A stretch of 8,492 nucleotides of DNA from NCBI GenBank assembly GCA_020829485.1, contig JAIVFU010000214.1, positions 1 to 8,492 on the forward strand, given 5' to 3'. Positions 1 to 5,520 of the stretch are shown one piece after another. Under the pieces are notes generated by a model. It had not been told where the DNA came from. It made no database searches and saw only the letters and a program-made list of their open reading frames with translations. A program made the translations under genes and the position numbers. Every line of letters starts with the position of its first letter. The stretch's first letter is position 1. This DNA comes from Nostoc sp. CHAB 5834 (GTDB lineage: Bacteria > Cyanobacteriota > Cyanobacteriia > Cyanobacteriales > Nostocaceae).

Positions 1-1556
1 ATGAACTCATAGTCACCAGCCGCTGTAGGCAGGAATTGCGCACCCAGCTTGTCAGCGTTGAAGATAGTCGTAGCTGGGCCAGTAACCTGAGTCCAAGCAA
101 TTTGGAGTGAGCTAGGAGCAGCCGAACCGGACAGCACACCTTGCAGGTTCACGGTAGTGTTTGCAGGGCTTGTCTTGATGGCACCCGCGTCCACCGTGAA
201 TGTGCTGGTAGGTGCAGCAGAAACCACAACCGTCACTTGGTCCGTCTTGACTTGGGAGCCCGCAGTAGCGGTGAACTCGAACACATAGGTACCCGCGCCT
301 GCAGCCAGGAAGGTTGCATTTTGCGAAGCAGCACCGGACAAGCTCACCGTTGGGCCCGAAATCTGTGCCCAGCTGTACGCCAGGTTCGTGGGAGCCGGAG
401 TACCCGCAATCACTTGGCCACTAAGCGTTGCGATAGAGCCTGGCGTAGCCACTTGGGTAGCGCCCGCGGATACTGTGAAGTAAGGCGAGGCAGCCGCGCC
501 CTGCGTATACACGCTAACCTTGGTTCGCGAGGACTTAGTCACAGGCGTGTCCCCGTTTCGGGTCACTTGCAACTCGAATTCGTAGTCGCCAACCACCGTA
601 GGCGTGAACTCCGGATTCAAGGAATCACCGCCATACAGAGCAACAGCGGGACCTGCGGTCTGAGTCCATTTGTAGGACAGAGAAGAAGGGACGTTCGAGC
701 CAGTTACGGCGCCGTCCAATCGAACGGTTTCACCAAGTGGAACTGCCTTCAGGGCGCCCGACGATACGGTGTAGCCTCCGCCAGCTTCAACGACGGCGAC
801 GACAGCTCCTTCACGAACTTCAGCTTTGCCGCGAATCGTAGCGCTCAGCTTGACCTTGAAGACATATTCACCTGCAACGCGGGGGGTGAACGCTGCCGTA
901 TCCGTCGCAGCTCCGGCCAGGGCCACGGTAGCCGGACCCGAGACCTGTGTCCATTCGAACTTCAAGGGCTCGTCGTACTCAAAGCCGGCGTTCAGCGTAG
1001 CACCGGCCTTCAGGCGCGCAGTCTTGTCCACTTGAAAGACCTCGGGAACTGCGGGTACCGTCAACCCAAAACCTGTGACAACCTTCGGCAAAGGGGTCAC
1101 TTTCAGGGTGAACTTGCCATTGGCCGAGCCATCGGTAGAGCGTGCCGTGTTTTCAACAAGCCATTCACTGGCGGGGGTGTCAGAAGCGATGACCAGTTCG
1201 GTAGCGCAGTGTGAGGTGCCGTTGATGCCGGGGGCATTTGCCATTGCACGTTTGCCCGGAACCACGTTAGCACCCGCGCAGCTTGCGTCGGCGAAAGTCG
1301 GGGGTGTGGGGACCGCTTGGTCGCCTGCGGTTTTCGTGATTTTCCACGTATGGCCCACGATTGCGTCGAAGGACGCCTTGGCTTCTGCGGCTACAGCAAC
1401 GCGCTGGCCTGCCAGAGCTGTGGTGGCTCCGTTGGGAGAGACCTTGTTGGTTACCTGCCCCGAGGGTGCCACGGTGCTACCGCCACCCCCGCAAGCTACC
1501 AAAATACCAGCGGCGGCCGCTACCAGCGCCAGCTTGCCAAAATTACTTGCTCGCAA
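1..1556 (-). CDS. PKD-repeat surface lipoprotein (3' end cut by window edge)
   Basis: The reading frame is open from 1556 to the left edge, giving 518 visible residues. No ATG is available. The start chosen is TTG at 1554-1556, with a GGAG Shine-Dalgarno six bases upstream. It gives a short positive N-terminus, a hydrophobic stretch (about residues 9-21) and the lipobox L-V-A-C with the lipidated Cys at residue 22, followed by a GGGGS linker. A non-repetitive domain with two Cys (about residues 60-120, possible disulfide) comes next. After it are four modules with the PKD/chitinase-type signature W-x-Q-x-(S/T/A)-G-P, whose Trp residues fall at about 202, 297, 396 and 488. Each module ends in a G-x-Y-x-F strand, as PKD beta-sandwiches do. 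Such proteins are exported, membrane-anchored and usually bind glycans or mediate adhesion. The actual ligand is not visible. It appears monocistronic at its 5' end. Confidence 0.87.
   Translation of the reverse strand, partial: MRASNFGKLALVAAAAGILVACGGGGSTVAPSGQVTNKVSPNGATTALAGQRVAVAAEAKASFDAIVGHTWKITKTAGDQAVPTPPTFADASCAGANVVPGKRAMANAPGINGTSHCATELVIASDTPASEWLVENTARSTDGSANGKFTLKVTPLPKVVTGFGLTVPAVPEVFQVDKTARLKAGATLNAGFEYDEPLKFEWTQVSGPATVALAGAATDTAAFTPRVAGEYVFKVKLSATIRGKAEVREGAVVAVVEAGGGYTVSSGALKAVPLGETVRLDGAVTGSNVPSSLSYKWTQTAGPAVALYGGDSLNPEFTPTVVGDYEFELQVTRNGDTPVTKSSRTKVSVYTQGAAASPYFTVSAGATQVATPGSIATLSGQVIAGTPAPTNLAYSWAQISGPTVSLSGAASQNATFLAAGAGTYVFEFTATAGSQVKTDQVTVVVSAAPTSTFTVDAGAIKTSPANTTVNLQGVLSGSAAPSSLQIAWTQVTGPATTIFNADKLGAQFLPTAAGDYEF
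3..1064 (-). repeat. Four tandem PKD-like modules, about 95 residues each
   Basis: Within the lipoprotein the spacing of the conserved Trp is 95, 99 and 92 residues, so the module is about 285 bases long. Each copy has the order strand, L-x-G, W-x-Q-x-x-G-P, a small hydrophobic loop, F-x-P/F-x-A, and G-x-Y-x-F. The copies have diverged (for example WTQVSGP, WTQTAGP, WAQISGP, WTQVTGP), so this is an old protein-level repeat and not a recent DNA duplication. The fourth copy is still running at the left edge, so the total number is unknown. Confidence 0.8.
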
Positions 1557-1633
1557 ATTATTCTCCAGATGTTGATGGGATGTGCACGGATACGGGCAGC
1601 ACCGTGCTGGGCGTATAGCCAATCTATTTACTT

Positions 1634-1659
1634 CTTAAGTGCTTTTAGGTAGCACTAAG
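1634..1659 (-). promoter_or_regulatory. Hairpin at the predicted 5' end of the lipoprotein mRNA
   Basis: CTTAAGTGCT (1634-1643) and AGCACTAAG (1651-1659) form an inverted repeat with one bulged base and a 7-base loop. It begins almost exactly at the predicted transcription start. It could be a 5' stabilising stem-loop or, as DNA, an operator that overlaps the start site. The function is inferred from position only. Confidence 0.45.
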
Positions 1660-1663
1660 AGAT

Positions 1664-1692
1664 ATTGTACTGCAAACAAAATGCAACAGCAA
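1664..1692 (-). promoter_or_regulatory. Sigma70-like promoter of the lipoprotein gene
   Basis: Reading the minus strand, TTGCTG (1687-1692) is followed after 17 bases by TACAAT (1664-1669). This is a good sigma70-type -35/-10 pair with optimal spacing in an AT-rich stretch. Transcription would start near 1657, leaving a leader of about 100 bases before the TTG start codon. Predicted by eye only. Confidence 0.55.
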
Positions 1693-1875
1693 CTGTCAGT
1701 ATCTATTTCTTTTCAATCATTTTAGAGTGCCTCAAAGTGGCGCAGGCGTCCCAGACTACTCGGCTGTGCCGTAAAGCATAAAGTGGCCATTTGGCCCGGG
1801 TATGCCTTAACTACCTGCTTCGCCGAGGGCAGTTTCGCCTAACGCTTACGCGCCCGGCCAGAGCTTCCCTCTCCA

Positions 1876-2445
1876 CTACAGCCGCTTGCCACTGTGGCGG
1901 ACTTCAAATCGCAATGTGCGAAGGTCAAAGCCCGCCGACTCCAGAGCCCCTAGGAAGCCGACACTTTTTGCATGCACTGAGTCGTATCGGCTGCTGAAGG
2001 TCGGGCCTGTGAAAAAGCCCATGAGATACAGGGAGTCGGCGCTTCGCGCGGGGGTGGCCCATGCTGAGCAGATGTCGGGGCTGCCGTCTACGGGGTCCCT
2101 TGCCCACCGAGCGTGAAGCCATCCAAGTCGAAGCTGAAGTTTACGTAGGCGAAGCGGTCGCGGAACCTTGGCGCTTTTGTGATGGATAGAGCACTTCAAC
2201 GTGGGCACCAGGAATCCTCGCTGGTGAACTTCCTCCACGAAAGGCGTATCGGCAGGGAGGCCCTGGTCTACCAGGTGGCGAATGGTGATGAGGGGCTCGG
2301 CAAAATACTCGGCGAAGAGCTGCTTAGCGCTCTCTGCGATATTTCCGCCGCATTGAACAGTGACAAAAGGCTTTCCTGTAGATTTGTCCATCCCACCTCG
2401 AACGAGGACTTCCCATTCACCAATCATTTGCTTTTTCCCAGACAT
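1876..2445 (-). CDS. Uncharacterised protein with probable compensating frameshifts
   Basis: The frame as given encodes 189 residues from ATG (2445) to TAG. I do not recognise a family. Residues 1-90 and about 119-189 have normal codon use with C/G-rich third positions. Residues of about 91-118 turn into an unusual Arg/Leu/Trp-rich stretch with poor third-position bias. The +1-shifted frame in that interval instead reads a protein-like segment (FRDRFAYVNFSFDLDGF, then TLGGQGTP) with strong third-position bias, but it stops at 2088-2090. Removing one A from the minus-strand AAAA at 2175-2178 and adding one C to the CCCC at 2092-2095 would join all three parts into one continuous, globular-looking protein of about 189 residues. 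No signal peptide or membrane segment is seen. A second possible start is Met7. The gene is divergent from the one at 2525. Confidence 0.65.
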   Translation of the reverse strand: MSGKKQMIGEWEVLVRGGMDKSTGKPFVTVQCGGNIAESAKQLFAEYFAEPLITIRHLVDQGLPADTPFVEEVHQRGFLVPTLKCSIHHKSAKVPRPLRLRKLQLRLGWLHARWARDPVDGSPDICSAWATPARSADSLYLMGFFTGPTFSSRYDSVHAKSVGFLGALESAGFDLRTLRFEVRHSGKRL

Positions 2446-2473
2446 TCGCTAGTCCAGGCACAAGCTTTAAACA

Positions 2474-2488
2474 CGGGGTGTGACCCCG
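2474..2488. promoter_or_regulatory. GC-rich palindrome in a divergent intergenic gap
   Basis: CGGGGT-GTG-ACCCCG is a perfect 6-bp inverted repeat with a 3-base centre. It lies midway between the divergent starts at 2445 and 2525 and has no T-tract on either side. That position suits an operator that controls both genes better than a terminator. No regulator gene next to it is recognisable. Confidence 0.4.
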
Positions 2489-2496
2489 GAATAGCT

Positions 2497-2520
2497 ACAC
2501 CTCTTAGTTTTAAAAGGTGT
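2497..2520. promoter_or_regulatory. ACACCT/AGGTGT inverted repeat overlapping the ribosome-binding site
   Basis: ACACCT (2497-2502) pairs with AGGTGT (2515-2520) across 12 AT-rich bases. The right arm contains the Shine-Dalgarno AAGGTG of the 2525 gene. If transcribed, the hairpin would hide the ribosome-binding site. As DNA it could be an operator. Suggested by position only. Confidence 0.35.
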
Positions 2521-2524
2521 TTTC

Positions 2525-2851
2525 ATGCAACCACAATTTTTCAGTCACTTCGATGCTCAGCATTGGGCTGAAGTCAAAAGAGTTCGTGTTCATGACGGTC
2601 TTCCCGGTCGTCAAGGATATGGCGTCAAAGTTTCCCATCCCCTGGTCGGAAAAACCCTTCAAGACCAACAAACAGGCAAGCGATGGAAAGTCGAATCTGT
2701 CAGCAAAGACTGGTGGAAAGGGGATTTTTGGAGTGCGCTTGCCAGCAATAATGGAAGTCACTGCACTCTATTCATCGTCGCAGACAAATGTCAAGACGAC
2801 GGTATCAAGAAGTCCGCTTCAGAGTTTGGTAAGCGGTATCTTGTGATTTAA
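2525..2851 (+). CDS. Uncharacterised 108-residue protein
   Basis: Starts at ATG 2525 with a good AAAGGTG Shine-Dalgarno five to six bases upstream, and stops at TAA 2849-2851. The protein is soluble, basic and rich in Lys, Trp, Gly and short beta-type stretches. Examples are VKRVRVHDG, the paired KTLQDQQTGKRWKV, a WWKGDFW cluster at about 61-68 and TLFIVAD. That pattern would suit a small beta-barrel, but I recognise no family. No membrane segment or signal peptide is present. It stands alone on the plus strand and converges on the GNAT-like gene, with a bidirectional terminator between them. Overlapping frames in the same interval lack a comparable ribosome-binding site. Confidence 0.75.
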   Translation: MQPQFFSHFDAQHWAEVKRVRVHDGLPGRQGYGVKVSHPLVGKTLQDQQTGKRWKVESVSKDWWKGDFWSALASNNGSHCTLFIVADKCQDDGIKKSASEFGKRYLVI

Positions 2852-2877
2852 CAAAATCCGGCCTCAGCTGGCTTTTT
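2852..2877. terminator. Bidirectional rho-independent terminator
   Basis: The stem CCGGC (2858-2862) / GCTGG (2867-2871) with loop CTCA is preceded by ACAAAAT and followed by CTTTTT, so both strands carry a T-rich tail. It closes the plus-strand gene that ends at 2851 and, on the other strand, the operon whose last stop codon (2864-2866) lies inside the hairpin loop. One pair in the stem is a G-T wobble. Confidence 0.65.
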
Positions 2878-3319
2878 CAATGGTGCGCCTGCGCTTAAAA
2901 AGGGTACATCCGAAAGGGTCCCCCGGTTTTGACGCCTCAAATCCTCTTGTCAAGAGCCAACTCAACAGTCTACGATTGTGAACGTTTTCGAACGCCACGA
3001 ATTCTGCTGTGCTCGTGACTGTAGGCGAGAACAGCCTATCTACCAAGAGCGAAAGTAGCCCCTCCCCTCGTAACTCATCGACCACTTCAATATTGGCAAT
3101 CACCAATGTGCTTTGGCCGAAGTTCGGGGTGCTTGTTACGGTGAGCCTCGTGTAGATTTCAAAGTACTCGCCCTGGTACCACTTAGACGCCACCCTCAGC
3201 TTCTGAAACGAGGTACTCCGCTCAAGCTCACCTACCCACGCAAGAAACTCTGCTACGGCGTGTGCCTTCTGGTCTGGAGAGAGCATTGGGGAACGTACCA
3301 AGGATTGGGCTTTGGACAC
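2864..3319 (-). CDS. GNAT-like N-acetyltransferase
   Basis: Encodes 151 residues. The start is GTG at 3317-3319, supported by GAGG seven bases upstream. The second half has GNAT architecture. A beta strand (TLVIANIEVV, about 71-80) runs into motif A, read as ELRGEGLLSLLVDRL (82-96), with the R-x-x-G of the acetyl-CoA pyrophosphate loop at R84 and G87. Strand AEFVAF (105-110) leads into the motif B-like end, N-x-x-N-x-R-L-x-x-x-L-x-x-R-G-F-E (about 112-128). GNATs transfer an acetyl group from acetyl-CoA to an amine. The substrate here is unknown. The third small residue of motif A, usually G or A, is Leu89, which could weaken or alter cofactor binding. It is the second gene of an operon, 24 bases after the helical protein gene, and its stop lies in the shared terminator. 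Confidence 0.72.
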   Translation of the reverse strand: MSKAQSLVRSPMLSPDQKAHAVAEFLAWVGELERSTSFQKLRVASKWYQGEYFEIYTRLTVTSTPNFGQSTLVIANIEVVDELRGEGLLSLLVDRLFSPTVTSTAEFVAFENVHNRRLLSWLLTRGFEASKPGDPFGCTLFKRRRTIEKAS

Positions 3320-3343
3320 AAAGGGGCCTCACACGGGGCTCAA

Positions 3344-3706
3344 TTAGGCAAAGAGTGTCATTTTACGCATTGCCGCCTGGCGCTCAGCCTCACTTTCGCG
3401 AAGTTTGCTCTCAAAGACCTTTACCAAGTTTTCCAAGTCACGGATAGACAGCTGGTCCTCGATGGCCGCATATAGGCTTTCAGCAAAGCGCTGGGAGTCC
3501 CGCTCATCCGCGCTGATTCCTTGCTCCGTCAGAGCATCGATACGTGCAAGCTCCTTTGGAATGTCTGAGTTCTTCTGCCGTTCAATCAGGAATCTGCTGG
3601 AGCCTGACCAATAGACCTCTTTGATTTCACCAAGCTTCTCCCAGGCACTCTCGGTAACAGAGGGTAGATTCGCAAAAGATACCGAAGAGCTTTCTGTTTC
3701 AATCAT
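3344..3706 (-). CDS. Uncharacterised helical protein, operon leader
   Basis: Encodes 120 residues from ATG 3704-3706 to TAA. I do not recognise a family. It is hydrophilic and almost entirely helical by composition. The C-terminal part (about residues 75-118, from SLYAAIEDQ to the end) has heptad-like Leu/Ile/Val spacing with dense Glu/Arg/Lys and is probably a coiled coil. No signal peptide or membrane segment is seen. No strong Shine-Dalgarno precedes the ATG, and the predicted leader is only about 23 bases. It is the first gene of a two-gene operon with the GNAT-like gene and is divergent from rtcR. It could be the partner or substrate of the acetyltransferase, as in small two-gene modules, but nothing in the sequence proves this. 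Confidence 0.75.
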   Translation of the reverse strand: MIETESSSVSFANLPSVTESAWEKLGEIKEVYWSGSSRFLIERQKNSDIPKELARIDALTEQGISADERDSQRFAESLYAAIEDQLSIRDLENLVKVFESKLRESEAERQAAMRKMTLFA

Positions 3707-3736
3707 TTAGGCCAATATTTTGTTGTATTCAAAGTA

Positions 3737-3764
3737 ACTATAGCACCTGAATTTTACACGGCAA
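3737..3764 (-). promoter_or_regulatory. Sigma70-like promoter of the helical protein/GNAT operon
   Basis: On the minus strand, TTGCCG (3759-3764) is followed after 16 bases by TATAGT (3737-3742), and TG-C precedes the -10 box, giving an extended -10 element. Transcription would start near 3730, about 23 bases before the ATG. I looked for a sigma54 -24/-12 element (GG-N10-GC) in this gap in either direction and did not find one by eye. Confidence 0.55.
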
Positions 3765-3795
3765 ATAAAACTTTGTGGCCTAGCTGTATATTTAT

Positions 3796-3804
3796 TGCTA
3801 CAAT
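3796..3804 (+). promoter_or_regulatory. Extended -10 promoter element of rtcR
   Basis: TG-C-TACAAT (3796-3804) is an extended -10 element about 27 bases before the rtcR start. No good -35 is placed 17 bases upstream (TGGCCT is weak), but extended -10 promoters can work without one. The leader would be about 20 bases, AT-rich and with no clear Shine-Dalgarno, which suggests low-level expression suited to a regulator. Confidence 0.45.
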
Positions 3805-3831
3805 CTATTAAATTCTATAGAAAAATAAAAC

Positions 3832-5466
3832 ATGAAAGAAACTGTTCGCAAAGTAGTGGTCTTTGGGTTCATTGGCACCAATCTCGACTCCGGTTATAGT
3901 GAAAAGCGATTTGAGAAATGGCGGCCTACCGTTTCCCTGTTTCAGCACGACGATTTCATTCCTCATCGACTGGAGCTGCTCTCAGCCTCCTCGAACGAAA
4001 GTCGCGCAGTTTCTCAAGTCATGGAGGACTGCAAAGCCCTGCGCCCCCAAAGCACTATCGCCAACATCAAGCTGGACATCAAAGACCCTTGGGACTTTCA
4101 GGAGGTCTATGGTGAACTTCACGAATTTGCTCGCAACTATCAGTTCGAGGAGGACTGCGACTACTTTGTGCACCTGACGACGGGTACACACGTCATGCAG
4201 ATTTGCCTGTTCCTGCTGACAAAATCCCGGCACATTCCCGCCAAAATCATCGAATCGTTCACCCACCACGCGGCTCCGCTCAAAGCTGCGGCGGGCCGAC
4301 TAGAAGTCATCGACTTGGACCTGTCGACGTATGATGCGCTCGCGGGCCGGCTGCGCCTTGAAGAAGAGGAAGCCCAGTCTGTTCTCAAGGGAGGGATTGC
4401 CACCAAGAACGTCAAGTTCAACAAGCTGATTGAACGCCTGGAGAAAGTCGCCTTGCGCTCATCCGCCCCCCTTCTGCTTACCGGCCCTACAGGTGCGGGA
4501 AAAAGCGAGCTTGCAGCACGGGTGTACGCACTGCGCAATGCCCGGCACCAGGTGCGAGGAGCGCTTGTTGCGGTCAATTGCGCCACTCTAAGTGGTGACA
4601 ACGCGATGAGCACCTTGTTTGGTCACAAGAAGGGTTCGTTTACCGGCGCGGTCTCTGACCGTGCAGGATTGCTGCGTCAAGCTGACGGGGGGCTCTTGTT
4701 TCTCGATGAGGTGGGAGAGCTGGGCCTCGATGAGCAAGCAATGCTGCTGAAGGCCCTGGAGGAAAAGACGTTCTACCCTCTGGGCAGCGACAAGGAAGTG
4801 CAGAGTGACTTCCAGCTGGTTGCAGGCACCAACCAAAACCTGCAGCAACGGGTGGCTGAAGGGAAGTTTCGCGCGGACCTGCTAGCACGATTGAATGTCT
4901 GGCAATTTGAACTGCCGGGGCTCGCAGAGCGCCCTGAAGACATCGTTCCGAACATCGACTACGAGGTGCAAAAAATCTCACAGAAGCTGGGCCGACAAAT
5001 CACGTTCACTCGCGATGCGCGGGCTGCCTACATCCGGTACGCGCTGGGCGCCAAATGGGAGGGAAACTTCCGAGACCTGAGCGCCTCTTTACTCCGTATG
5101 GCAACGCTTGCCGACAACGGTGTGATTGGGGACGCAGATGCCCATGACGAGATTGAGCACCTGGAACAGTTTCGGCTGGACGCTTCTGCCCCTTCTGCGA
5201 ACAAAAGGTCCTTGGTACAACAGGTTCTGCCCTCAGAAATGCTTGCGGGACTCGACCGGCTGGAAATTGTTCAACTGGAAGAAATTCTGTCGACCATCGC
5301 CAGGACCACAACTATGGCGGAAGCGGCACGAGAGCTGTTTGCAGTGTCCCGCACTGAAAAGGGCAATCCCAACGACAGCGACCGGATGAGCAAGACGTTG
5401 AAGCGTTGGGGGCTCAATTACAAGGAGCTCGTAGTGGGACTTCAGGGACGGCCTGGTCACGTTTGA
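3832..5466 (+). CDS. rtcR: RtcR, CARF-domain sigma54-dependent activator of RNA repair
   Basis: Encodes 544 residues, close to the usual RtcR length, and can be followed along its whole length against the family. The N-terminal CARF sensor (about 1-185) opens with VVFGFIGTNLD and has the ligand-loop H-L-T-T-G-T-H at 114-120. The AAA+ domain follows, with Walker A GPTGAGKS (218-225), the sigma54-contact loop GSFTGA (268-273) and Walker B LLFLDEVGE (288-296). The C-terminus has a Fis-type helix-turn-helix region (about 495-540). Known RtcR proteins respond to RNA ends carrying 2',3'-cyclic phosphate or to related CARF ligands. They drive RNA polymerase-sigma54 at the rtcBA promoter for RNA 3'-end repair. 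Neither rtcB nor rtcA is in this window. The L1 loop has Ser in place of the second residue of the canonical GAFTGA. The gene is divergent from the GNAT operon and convergent with the MazG-like operon. Confidence 0.96.
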   Translation: MKETVRKVVVFGFIGTNLDSGYSEKRFEKWRPTVSLFQHDDFIPHRLELLSASSNESRAVSQVMEDCKALRPQSTIANIKLDIKDPWDFQEVYGELHEFARNYQFEEDCDYFVHLTTGTHVMQICLFLLTKSRHIPAKIIESFTHHAAPLKAAAGRLEVIDLDLSTYDALAGRLRLEEEEAQSVLKGGIATKNVKFNKLIERLEKVALRSSAPLLLTGPTGAGKSELAARVYALRNARHQVRGALVAVNCATLSGDNAMSTLFGHKKGSFTGAVSDRAGLLRQADGGLLFLDEVGELGLDEQAMLLKALEEKTFYPLGSDKEVQSDFQLVAGTNQNLQQRVAEGKFRADLLARLNVWQFELPGLAERPEDIVPNIDYEVQKISQKLGRQITFTRDARAAYIRYALGAKWEGNFRDLSASLLRMATLADNGVIGDADAHDEIEHLEQFRLDASAPSANKRSLVQQVLPSEMLAGLDRLEIVQLEEILSTIARTTTMAEAARELFAVSRTEKGNPNDSDRMSKTLKRWGLNYKELVVGLQGRPGHV

Positions 5467-5479
5467 GCGCTCTGCACAG

Positions 5480-5509
5480 CCCCGGCCTGCTGCAGATAGC
5501 TGAGCCGGG
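5480..5509. terminator. GC-rich hairpin between convergent rtcR and MazG-like gene
   Basis: CCCGGC (5481-5486) and GCCGGG (5504-5509) form a perfect 6-bp stem around 17 bases. It lies in the 54-base gap between two convergent stop codons. Neither side has a T-tract, so it would be a weak or factor-assisted terminator. Position is the main support. Confidence 0.4.
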
Positions 5510-5520
5510 CCCCTCGGTGT

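Larger units (their letters stand above)
1557..1875. other. Intergenic stretch of 319 bases between two minus-strand genes
   Basis: I see no convincing coding frame here. The right part (about 1740-1875) is GC-rich and holds a GGCC-ATTT-GGCC palindrome (1785-1796) just downstream of the 1876 gene. It has no clear T-tract, so it is at best a weak terminator. The left part (about 1620-1740) is AT-rich and holds the promoter and leader hairpin of the lipoprotein gene, listed separately. Two similar direct motifs, GCCTTAAC and GCCTAAC, occur around 1804-1842. Confidence 0.6.

Noticed and set aside
141..1575. Long open frames on the plus strand across the left third
   Set aside because: They are antisense to the lipoprotein gene. 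Their sequence is rich in Arg/Ser/Cys with no domain signature, while the minus frame has a signal peptide and four PKD-like modules.
1605..1617. CAGCAC-C-GTGCTG palindrome in the lipoprotein leader
   Set aside because: Once a loop of realistic size is allowed only about four pairs remain, so it is not a convincing structure.
1800..1880. GCCTAAC/GTTAGGC-like motifs suggesting an integron attC site
   Set aside because: The two motifs are in direct, not inverted, orientation, and no matching GTTRRRY/RYYYAAC partner lies at attC distance on either strand.
2517..2846. Alternative 109-residue plus-strand frame overlapping the 2525 gene
   Set aside because: Its ATG lies inside the Shine-Dalgarno region of the 2525 gene and has no ribosome-binding site of its own.
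3781..3801. Possible sigma54 promoter (TGGCC...TTGC) upstream of rtcR
   Set aside because: The distance between the GG and GC elements is 18 bases, not the strictly required 10.
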